Of a DNA stretch of 11,140 nt, positions 1 through 5,728 are shown piece by piece. The DNA comes from an uncultured Oribacterium sp. Lineage in GTDB: Bacteria > Bacillota > Clostridia > Lachnospirales > Lachnospiraceae. Both the position numbers and the translations under genes were made by a program. The notes under the pieces are model-generated. The model searched no databases. It was not told where the DNA came from and saw only the letters and a list, made by a program, of their open reading frames with translations. Where the stretch lies: positions 1 to 11,140 of the forward strand of contig CABTMH010000178.1 in assembly GCA_902485915.1 (NCBI GenBank). The letters run 5' to 3'. Numbering within the stretch: the stretch's first letter is position 1; each line of letters begins with the position of its first letter.

Positions 1-149
1 AAAATCAATACCGCTGAAGGGGCTTCTTAACGAAGCTCTGTTAAAGTGCGCCTTCTTTAGAGGTTTTTGCTGGTATTCAAATATTTCGCGGCCTTTGTGA
101 TATCATCCTTCTAGCAACCAAGCTTAAGTTGACTTTGGGTTGACTACAT

Positions 150-199
150 TGGGGTCTGACCCCATTAAATTTAGTTTATGGGGTCAGACCCCATAAACT
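150..199. repeat. Paired TGGGGTC(T/A)GACCCCA palindromes next to glnS stop
   Basis: Two 15-bp imperfect palindromes, TGGGGTCTGACCCCA at 150-164 and TGGGGTCAGACCCCA at 179-193, are exact reverse complements of each other and could fold into one hairpin with a 14-nt loop. The right copy also sits in its own tighter dyad, AGTTTATGGGGT at 173-184 and ACCCCATAAACT at 188-199, with a 3-nt loop. The right arm ends on the last base of the glnS stop codon. In the glnS reading direction no clear U-tract follows, so a plain intrinsic terminator is doubtful, although 3'-end protection of the transcript is possible. The palindrome resembles short dispersed REP-like motifs seen in many bacteria; that resemblance is from memory. 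No transposase is nearby. Confidence 0.7.
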
Positions 200-1905
200 C
201 AGGCCTGTGTCGGGAGCTTGAAGCTGGACTTCAGGCCGACGATGCGGTTGTAGACCGGATGGCCTTCGGTGGAGTCCTTACAGTCGACGCAGAAGAAGCC
301 GTTTCGTACGAACTGGAAGCTGTCGTATGGCTTCACGTCCATGAGCTCCGGCTCGACCATACAGTTCTCTACGACGGTGAGGGAGTTCGGGTTGAAGTTC
401 AGGGTGCCATCGTCGTTCAGTTTACCCTTCTCTTCGTCGATCAGCTGCTCATACAGACGGACGGTCACCTGACCCGCGGTCGGAGCATTGACCCAGTGGA
501 TCGTGCCCTTCACCTTACGTCCCGTGAAGCCGGAGCCGGACTTGGTTTCCGGATCATAGGTGCAGTGAACGACCGTCACCTTTCCATCGGCGTCGGTCTC
601 GTAAGAGGTCGCCTTTACGAAATATGCGGACATGAGGCGGACCTCGTTGTCGACATAGAGTCTCTTATACTTCTTCGGCGGATCGATCATGAAGTCGTCG
701 CGCTCGATGTAAAGCTCGCGGGAGAACGGAACCTGACGGCTGCCGAGCTCCTCGTTCTCGAGGTTGTTCGGCACCTCGAGCATCTCGGTCTGGCCCTCCG
801 GATAGTTGTCGATCACCAGCTTGATCGGGTCGATGACGGCCATCATACGCTTATCCTTCAGCTTCAGGTCCTCGCGGATGCAGTACTCGAGGAGACTGAT
901 GTCACAGCTGGAGTTTGCCTTCGAGATACCGCTCAGGGTGACGAACTGACGGAGGGACTCCGGTGTGTAGCCACGACGACGAAGAGCCGCGATGGTGACG
1001 AGACGTGGATCGTCCCAGCCATCTACGACGCCATCCTCTACCAGCTTCTTTATGTAGCGCTTACCGGTGACCACGTTCGTCAGATACAGCTTTGCGAACT
1101 CGATCTGGCGAGGCGGGTGCGGGAAATCGCAGTGCTTTACGACCCAGTCATAGAGCGGGCGATGATCCTCGAACTCCAGTGTGCAGAGGGAATGGGTGAT
1201 GCCCTCTACCGCATCCTCGATCGGATGTGCGAAATCGTACATCGGGTAGATGCACCACTTATCACCGGTGTTGTGGTGATGCATGTGGGCTACACGGTAG
1301 ATGATCGGGTCACGCATGTTCAGGTTCGGGGATGCCATGTCGATCTTCGCACGAAGGGTCAGGGTTCCATCCGCGTACTTGCCGTCCTTCATGTCCTGGA
1401 AGAGCTGAAGGTTCTCTTCGATCGGACGGTTACGGTTCGGGGACTCCTTTCCAGGGTTCGTGAAGTCGCCACGGTACGCGGTGATCTGCTCTGCGGTGAG
1501 ATCATCGACGAAGGCGAGTCCTTTCTTAATCAGAAGAATGGCCTTCTCATACATGATATCGAAGTAATCGGATGCGAAGAAGATGCGGTCCTCGAAGTCG
1601 GCACCGAGCCACTTTACGTCACGCTCGATGGCCTCGACGAATTCGGTCTTCTCCTTCATCGGGTTCGTGTCATCGAAGCGGAGGTTAAACTGTCCATGGT
1701 ACTCCTGCGCCATCCCGGAATTCAGAATGATCGACTTCGCATGGCCGATGTGCAGATAACCGTTCGGCTCCGGTGGGAATCGTGTATGTACGTGGTCATA
1801 AACGCCCTCGGCAAGATCCTTATCGATCTCACGCTCGATGAAATGCTTCGACTCTGGCGCCTTCTCCTCCAGCACGCCGTTCTCGTTTCTTGTTTCCATA
1901 GACAT
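199..1905 (-). CDS. glnS: Glutamine--tRNA ligase (GlnRS)
   Basis: This cytosolic class I aminoacyl-tRNA synthetase charges tRNA-Gln directly with glutamine using ATP. The 568-residue product is close to the roughly 550 residues of E. coli GlnRS and has no YqeY-type C-terminal extension. The class I signature PPEPNGYLHIGH lies at about 44-55, followed by LRFDDTNP (75-82) and YPMYDFAHPIEDAVEGITHS (220-239). The signature-loop region GWDDPRL and ALRRRGYTPESLRQF lies near 296-321, and CIREDL at 342-347; the anticodon-binding beta-barrels follow. The KMSKS loop, MSKR in E. coli, appears here as VTGKR at about 279-283. The start at 1905 is chosen because TAGGAGG lies 7 bases upstream; an upstream in-frame Met at 1989 lacks such a site and lies beyond the promoter. 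Most Firmicutes make Gln-tRNA by the GatCAB route, so a dedicated GlnRS is notable, though known in Clostridia. The gene appears monocistronic and diverges from the MFS gene. Confidence 0.97.
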   Translation of the reverse strand: MSMETRNENGVLEEKAPESKHFIEREIDKDLAEGVYDHVHTRFPPEPNGYLHIGHAKSIILNSGMAQEYHGQFNLRFDDTNPMKEKTEFVEAIERDVKWLGADFEDRIFFASDYFDIMYEKAILLIKKGLAFVDDLTAEQITAYRGDFTNPGKESPNRNRPIEENLQLFQDMKDGKYADGTLTLRAKIDMASPNLNMRDPIIYRVAHMHHHNTGDKWCIYPMYDFAHPIEDAVEGITHSLCTLEFEDHRPLYDWVVKHCDFPHPPRQIEFAKLYLTNVVTGKRYIKKLVEDGVVDGWDDPRLVTIAALRRRGYTPESLRQFVTLSGISKANSSCDISLLEYCIREDLKLKDKRMMAVIDPIKLVIDNYPEGQTEMLEVPNNLENEELGSRQVPFSRELYIERDDFMIDPPKKYKRLYVDNEVRLMSAYFVKATSYETDADGKVTVVHCTYDPETKSGSGFTGRKVKGTIHWVNAPTAGQVTVRLYEQLIDEEKGKLNDDGTLNFNPNSLTVVENCMVEPELMDVKPYDSFQFVRNGFFCVDCKDSTEGHPVYNRIVGLKSSFKLPTQA

Positions 1906-1936
1906 AGTATAGCCTCCTAAAAATGAAGTACCCAAA

Positions 1937-1966
1937 ATTATAGCATATCGGGGCGGCGTTATACAA
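1937..1966 (-). promoter_or_regulatory. glnS promoter, extended -10
   Basis: Reading leftward, a perfect TATAAT (1942-1937) is preceded by TGC, giving an extended -10 element. A weak -35 TTGTAT (1966-1961) lies 18 bases upstream. The implied transcription start near 1930 leaves a short leader of about 25 nt before the glnS start, with no room for a T-box or other riboswitch. Confidence 0.75.
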
Positions 1967-1985
1967 GGGGCTATGCGGGAAGTCG

Positions 1986-2025
1986 TCACTGTGCGCTCAG
2001 GTTCTGATCAGGCAGGGAGCCGGAG
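1986..2025. repeat. Dispersed repeat, copy 1
   Basis: The core CTGATCAGGCAGGG-A-GCCGGAG (2004-2025) recurs at 5143-5163 with only the extra A missing. The flanking CACTGT...CGCTC (from 1987) also matches the flank of copy 2, with a short indel. It begins with the 8-bp palindrome CTGATCAG. Both copies lie in a divergent intergenic region, a few tens of bases upstream of a rightward extended -10 element. It may be a dispersed intergenic repeat or a regulatory site. Confidence 0.6.
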
Positions 2026-2070
2026 GGGGACGGAGGATCGATAATGCAGTTCGGCTTTTTCCTGGAAGTG

Positions 2071-2079
2071 TGCTAAACT
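2071..2079 (+). promoter_or_regulatory. Candidate MFS gene promoter (-10)
   Basis: TGCTAAACT forms an extended -10 (TGn plus TAAACT, 4 of 6 matches to TATAAT), about 40 bases before the MFS start. No convincing -35 lies 16-18 bases upstream. The same TGTGCTA context occurs at 5171-5177 downstream of repeat copy 2, which supports it slightly. Confidence 0.35.
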
Positions 2080-2117
2080 GGTTCTAGATGTGATTTTTTG
2101 AAATGAGGTTTGTGAAT

Positions 2118-3311
2118 ATGGAAATTACGAAGGAACTCAAGTGGCGGGTGCTGAACCACCTCTATCTCGGCTACATCCTGAGCGGTGCGGTCATCACGAT
2201 TTTCGGTGCGATCCTGCCGCATCTCATCGAGGAGGAGCAGCTGAACTACGCGGTCGCGGGCGGCCTCATCAGCATCCTCGCGATCGGCAATTTCTGTGCC
2301 TCCATCATCTATCCGCTCGCGAAGCGTCACTTCTCGCATCGTGCGGTCGTGGTCGCCATCACTGGCCTCTCGCCGATCCTCATGTTCCTCCTGACGATTC
2401 ATCCGCCGGTCTGCTTCATGTACGTGCTGGTGTTCGTCCTCGGCATCACGAAGGGCACCGTCACGATCATCAGTAACCTCGCGATGAACGTCGCGACGAG
2501 CAGCTCGACGAAATACCTGAACATCCTGCACACCACCTTCGCCGTCGGGGCCTTCGCGAGTCCCTTCATCATGGCCGCGCTCCTCGCCCTCGGCTTCCCG
2601 TGGCGCACCATCATGTACATCCTCTGCGTCTGCGGCGCGATCTTCCCGCTGAACTACTGGACCATGGACTACCGGATGCTCGAGGAGCCGCAGTCGTCCG
2701 CGGCCAATGCAGGCGACCACCACGCAGATGGCTCTGCGAAGGCACTGCTCACGAACCGCAGCTTCCTCATCATCACCTTCATCATGTTCACATACGTCGG
2801 CTTCGAGAACACCGTGAACGGCTGGTTCGTCACCTACCTGAAGGACACCGGCGTTATGACGAGTGCACTCGCCACTGCGATGGTCTCGGTTACCTGGATC
2901 ATGATGATGGCCGGCCGCATGGCTACCGCGCAGTTTCTCCAGCATGTCCATAAGCTCTGGATCATCCTCGTGAGCGCCCTCATCGATTTCGTCGCGATCG
3001 TACTCCTCGTGAACACCCACACCGCGACGATGGCGGTCATCATCATCGCCGTGCTCGGCCTCGGCATGAGTGCCATCTACCCGACCACCGTCGCGGCAGC
3101 CGGCCCGATCATCGAAGGCTCCACCATGGGTCTCTCACTCCTCACCGGCATCAGCGCCATCGGCGGCATCGTCGTCCCACAGATCATCGGCATACTCGCG
3201 GATCAGGTCGGCATCGCCGGCGCGATGGTCACCGTCGTCCTCACCGTCGGTATCATGCTCGCGCTCTCTATCCTCGCCGTCCTCCGCGATCGGAGAGGAC
3301 TGATGGGGTGA
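2118..3311 (+). CDS. MFS transporter, 12 TM, FucP-like
   Basis: This 397-residue integral membrane protein has the size and twelve hydrophobic segments of a major facilitator superfamily permease. Two six-helix halves are joined by a polar loop at about 183-213. The stretch GFENTVNGWFVTYL (228-241) at the start of the second half recalls FucP/NarK-like sugar and metabolite permeases; the substrate cannot be read from the sequence. The start at 2118 is preferred over an in-frame ATG at 2103, because TGAGG lies 9 bases upstream of 2118 while 2103 has no ribosome binding site. The central loop carries residues 196-207 (ANAGDHHADGSA), nearly identical to a loop of FolT in this window, which is unexpected for unrelated families. 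The gene stands alone, divergent from glnS and ended by a strong terminator, so context gives no substrate clue. Confidence 0.88.
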   Translation: MEITKELKWRVLNHLYLGYILSGAVITIFGAILPHLIEEEQLNYAVAGGLISILAIGNFCASIIYPLAKRHFSHRAVVVAITGLSPILMFLLTIHPPVCFMYVLVFVLGITKGTVTIISNLAMNVATSSSTKYLNILHTTFAVGAFASPFIMAALLALGFPWRTIMYILCVCGAIFPLNYWTMDYRMLEEPQSSAANAGDHHADGSAKALLTNRSFLIITFIMFTYVGFENTVNGWFVTYLKDTGVMTSALATAMVSVTWIMMMAGRMATAQFLQHVHKLWIILVSALIDFVAIVLLVNTHTATMAVIIIAVLGLGMSAIYPTTVAAAGPIIEGSTMGLSLLTGISAIGGIVVPQIIGILADQVGIAGAMVTVVLTVGIMLALSILAVLRDRRGLMG

Positions 3312-3326
3312 AGTTACGGAAAGCAC

Positions 3327-3365
3327 GGAGGGCGGACGCTGTAAGCGTCCGCCCTCCTGTTTTTA
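3327..3365 (+). terminator. Rho-independent terminator of the MFS gene
   Basis: A perfect 13-bp G+C-rich stem (3327-3339 with 3345-3357) has the loop TGTAA and is followed by TGTTTTTAATT. It starts 15 bases after the MFS stop. On the opposite strand no T-run follows the stem, so it is a weaker stop for the converging M14 gene, which has no other visible terminator. Confidence 0.93.
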
Positions 3366-3380
3366 ATTCGATTCTAACAA

Positions 3381-4892
3381 TCAAGCGCCCATGCCGACGA
3401 GGAGATCCGGGAGGATGCCGTCGTTCTCGGTCCACATCTGGGTGATCTGCGACTCGTCCACCGGCGAAGTGCCACGGCCGAGCTCGATCGTTACAGATGG
3501 GATATCGAGCTTCTGTACCGCCCAGTCCTTGAAGCCCGCAGCGTCTGTCTGTGACCAGGTATCCGAGATGGTATACCCTGTGTTCTGATGGACGACATCA
3601 GCCAGATACTGTCCCTTCGCCTTATAGTTTCCGGTCTCGCCGAAATACCAGTAGATTACGCGGCCCTGTGTGTGGTAGCTGATCGTGTAGTCCGGCATGA
3701 TCTGGCGGCAGAGGTTCGCGAGCGCCTTTGACTCGACCTCACTCTCCGGCCCCGTACCCTTATAGAACATGTTCGACGGATGATCAACCTTCGGGGTCGC
3801 CTCCTGCCAGAACGCGTCGAAGTTACGGTTCAGGTTAACACCGTTGATGTTGTTCTTCCACTTTCGCAGGTAGGTGGCGAGGTCCGTCACCTGATCCTGT
3901 GCGGCCATGCTCATGACCATCGTCTTCGCCGCCTGCGTGTTCAGCGCGTCGACGCCGCCCTGTACGAGGGTGATGCCGTCCGGATTCACCATCGGTACGA
4001 AGTGAATGCAGGTGTTCTGGAGCATCGTCGCGACGGACTGTCCGTGGTAAAGCATGCCACTCTTCTGCATCTCCAGCAGTGCCACGATCTCCCGCATCAC
4101 GAGCTGGGAGCTGATGTACTCACGTGCGTGAATGCCGCCGTGCACGAGGATCTTATGCGAGGCGGACGGGTTTCCGACCACCACGTGGTAGAGCTGCCGT
4201 CCGTCGATGGTGTTCCCGAGGACATCCATCTGCATCTGCGGATAGGTCGCCTTCAGGATATTGAGGTCGGCCTGCATCTCCTGGTAGGTGTAGGTGCCGA
4301 CGTTGCTGCAGTAGTAACCGGCTGGAAGCGGTACGGTACTGAGTGCACCCAGGACAGTAGAGCTGCCGCTGGTCGATGTGCCGCTGCCGAACAGATTATT
4401 GAGGCTGCCGGTGCTGCCCGTCGCGCCAGGGACCGTCGGCCCGAAGCTCGTCATGCCGATGCTGTCGGCCGGTGTGCCTGTACTGCTGCCGCTGCTGCTC
4501 ACCAGCGCCTGCGTCGTGCCGGTGCTGCCCGCCGCTGTGATGGCCTGCATCGCAGATGCAGCGACCGAGGCCTGGGTTTCGGAGCTTGCAGCCCCTGTCG
4601 GCGCAGTGGTGGTTCCTGTGGAAGCAGCCGCTGTCGTCGTTCCGGTCTGATTTATGCTGCCGGCGCCGGCTGTCGTGCCCTCCAGTGTGTCCGTCGCTTC
4701 GACGATCCCCGTGCTGCTCTCACTGCCACTCGTGCCGGTCGCCCCCGCACTGTAGTTTGCGCCACTGGTCTCCGCACTCGCCACGATCGGCGTCACGCCT
4801 GACGCGATCGTCCCGGCATACGCCGTCGTGCTGAGGCTCGCCATCATTGACATCGCCATCGCAGCCGCGACGACGGATTTCTTCTTTATCAT
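3381..4892 (-). CDS. Secreted M14 zinc carboxypeptidase-like protein
   Basis: The 503-residue product is an exported M14-family metallopeptidase. The Sec signal peptide spans 1-26: MIKKK, then a hydrophobic core, with likely cleavage after AYA. Residues about 27-190 form a Ser/Thr/Ala/Gly linker without obvious fold, including STGTT-type repeats. The catalytic domain follows at about 200-495. Zinc ligands are visible as HARE (H255, E258) and H407 in SYHTQG. Substrate-binding residues are RKWK (343-346) and NRNFD (355-359), near VNPDG (302-306). The catalytic glutamate is E470 in TIELG. The active site therefore appears complete. Clostridial relatives act on peptides or on cell-wall muropeptides; which applies here is not shown. 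No C-terminal anchor or SLH domain is seen. The start at 4892 places MIKKK at the signal-peptide N-terminus with GAGGGG about 10 bases upstream; the alternative Met at 4934 would put polar residues before it. Confidence 0.9.
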   Translation of the reverse strand: MIKKKSVVAAAMAMSMMASLSTTAYAGTIASGVTPIVASAETSGANYSAGATGTSGSESSTGIVEATDTLEGTTAGAGSINQTGTTTAAASTGTTTAPTGAASSETQASVAASAMQAITAAGSTGTTQALVSSSGSSTGTPADSIGMTSFGPTVPGATGSTGSLNNLFGSGTSTSGSSTVLGALSTVPLPAGYYCSNVGTYTYQEMQADLNILKATYPQMQMDVLGNTIDGRQLYHVVVGNPSASHKILVHGGIHAREYISSQLVMREIVALLEMQKSGMLYHGQSVATMLQNTCIHFVPMVNPDGITLVQGGVDALNTQAAKTMVMSMAAQDQVTDLATYLRKWKNNINGVNLNRNFDAFWQEATPKVDHPSNMFYKGTGPESEVESKALANLCRQIMPDYTISYHTQGRVIYWYFGETGNYKAKGQYLADVVHQNTGYTISDTWSQTDAAGFKDWAVQKLDIPSVTIELGRGTSPVDESQITQMWTENDGILPDLLVGMGA

Positions 4893-5043
4893 AATGTATG
4901 GTCCCCTCGATTCTCGCAGCTCATGTGCCGGCACCGCCTGGCCCGGACATCATGCTCCGCGATGATGCGCATCACATACCACGGGGCTCCACGCCTCTCC
5001 GGCTGAACCCCCGCAGCATACCATGCAGATTTTCACTCAACTG
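4893..5043 (-). promoter_or_regulatory. Long leader of the M14 gene, possibly structured
   Basis: About 150 nt separate the predicted transcription start from the M14 start codon. The stretch is G+C-rich, unlike the A+T-rich DNA just upstream. It holds self-complementary segments: GTGCCGGCAC (4925-4934), the 12-bp palindrome TGATGCGCATCA (4963-4974), and GGGGCT/AACCCC arms (about 4983-5012) that could pair with one wobble. I recognise no known riboswitch; the ydaO and c-di-GMP core motifs are not evident. It could be an unclassified leader or simply an untranslated region. Confidence 0.35.
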
Positions 5044-5049
5044 CCCGTA

Positions 5050-5078
5050 ATTATACCGAATTCGCTTTTTCATGTGAA
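5050..5078 (-). promoter_or_regulatory. M14 gene promoter
   Basis: Reading leftward, TTCACA (5078-5073, 5 of 6 matches to TTGACA) is followed after exactly 17 bases by a perfect TATAAT (5055-5050). This is a good sigma-A-type promoter for the peptidase gene. It lies back to back with the rightward elements that follow. Confidence 0.75.
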
Positions 5079-5117
5079 TGGTCAATTTTTTTAAAATAAT
5101 CTGACAGAAGTGGGACG

Positions 5118-5163
5118 GTTACTGTTCGCGTTCGCTCGAGTGCTGATCAGGCAGGGGCCGGAG
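5118..5163. repeat. Dispersed repeat, copy 2
   Basis: This is the second copy of the element at 1986-2025. The core at 5143-5163 lacks only one A relative to copy 1. The left flank (TACTGTTCGCG...CGCTC, 5120-5137) matches copy 1 with a small insertion. It lies between the leftward M14 promoter and a rightward extended -10 site at 5173. Confidence 0.6.
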
Positions 5164-5172
5164 AACCTGTTG

Positions 5173-5181
5173 TGCTACAAT
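5173..5181 (+). promoter_or_regulatory. Candidate promoter reading into the repeat array
   Basis: TGCTACAAT is an extended -10 (TGn plus TACAAT, 5 of 6 matches). There is no good -35 at the standard distance. Transcription from it would start near 5188 and run through the whole 5206-5495 array toward the DUF3810 gene, giving either a very long leader or a separate small RNA. Confidence 0.4.
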
Positions 5182-5205
5182 CCTTCCGGGGAAATTTTTG
5201 ACACT

Positions 5206-5495
5206 GTAGGCACAGTAAGCGCTTCATGGCAGGACAATGCCTACATCTGGATGCCTGGGAATTTGGAGCTGTAGTCACTGTAAGCGCTTCATCGTAGAAT
5301 CATGCCTACGACAGCGGTGCCTCGAAATTTCATTCGCAGGCACTGTAAGCGCTTTATATCACCATCGTGCCTACGGAAATAGCCATATTTCAGGGCACAC
5401 TGTAGGCACGTTCAGGCAATTTCCCAACCAACATGCCTATAAAATCTTCGGCGAAAGTAGGCATGATAAGCCATTTTGGTTGATATCATGCCTAC
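5206..5495. repeat. Array of five 39-bp GTAGGCA/TGCCTAC dyads
   Basis: Five units of exactly 39 bp each begin with GTAGGCA (or a one-base variant) and end with TGCCTAC (one TGCCTAT), with 25 bases between. Units are 5206-5244, 5271-5309, 5336-5374, 5402-5440 and 5457-5495. Unit starts are 65, 65, 66 and 55 bases apart. Half-sites thus alternate in orientation about every 32-33 bp, near three helical turns, except one 23-bp step. Units 1-3 also share GTAAGCGCTT at the same offset, with the 8-bp palindrome AAGCGCTT at 5217, 5282 and 5347. Inter-unit DNA shares a GCCT...AATTT pattern, so the true period may be about 65 bp. Unit 5 has the best dyad, a perfect 12-bp GTAGGCATGATA/TATCATGCCTAC. No ORF with a ribosome binding site fits. 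Possible roles are a multi-site protein-binding region, a multi-hairpin RNA, or a degenerate intergenic tandem repeat. Confidence 0.85.
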
Positions 5496-5518
5496 AATTC
5501 ACTTTCGGCCCCTGTCTG

Positions 5519-5568
5519 AATCCAGTTGACGAGTGCGCAGTAACTACTGTTCTCCAGTCAACTGGATT
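5519..5568. repeat. 12-bp perfect inverted repeat with nested dyad
   Basis: AATCCAGTTGAC (5519-5530) and GTCAACTGGATT (5557-5568) are perfect reverse complements separated by 26 bases. Inside the loop is a second dyad, CAGTA-AC-TACTG (5538-5549). No T-run follows, so this is unlikely to be a terminator. It lies just after the 5206-5495 array and upstream of the DUF3810 gene. It could be an operator pair, a recombination or miniature-element remnant, or an RNA hairpin. Confidence 0.7.
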
Positions 5569-5664
5569 AGACCGGGAGGGCGGCAACGTGGGACTTTCTT
5601 TCATGTGACTTATAGAATTTTCCTGCGTTTGGCATTATATTGTTGGCATATCAAAGATTTTTTC

Positions 5665-5691
5665 GTCGAAGATGTTTCGACTGTCTATAGT
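5665..5691 (+). promoter_or_regulatory. Candidate DUF3810 promoter with operator-like dyad
   Basis: TATAGT (5686-5691) is a plausible -10 located 37 bases before the start codon at 5729. Immediately upstream lies the perfect dyad GTCGAA-GATGT-TTCGAC (5665-5681), occupying the spacer where a repressor or activator might bind. The -35 position (TTCGTC, 5662-5667) is poor, consistent with either a regulated promoter or a wrong call. Confidence 0.4.
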
Positions 5692-5728
5692 ATGTTCCTG
5701 CGTAAACAGGTTAAATGGAGAAGCGTCG

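Noticed and set aside
57..110. Minus-strand 17-codon fragment KDDITKAAKYLNTSKNL
   Set aside because: It looks a little like the end of a helix-turn-helix domain, but it is bounded by stops, too short to assign, and has no start or upstream coding sequence.
178..1920. Very long plus-strand open frame opposite glnS (580 codons)
   Set aside because: It is the antisense of a clearly identified glnS. G+C-rich codon usage removes stop codons on the opposite strand, and the translation shows no family motif.
3339..3347. CTGTAAGCG shared by the MFS terminator loop and array units 2 and 3
   Set aside because: A 9-base match in different contexts, with no flanking similarity, is most simply coincidence.
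5206..5495. CRISPR array
   Set aside because: The spacing of about 65 bp is suggestive, but no conserved 24-37 bp repeat exists: only 7-bp ends and, in three units, a 10-bp core are shared, and the inter-unit segments resemble each other instead of being unique. No cas gene is present.
5237..5608. 123-codon open frame through the repeat array
   Set aside because: There is no ribosome binding site, it runs across repeat units and the inverted repeat, and it has no recognisable protein features.
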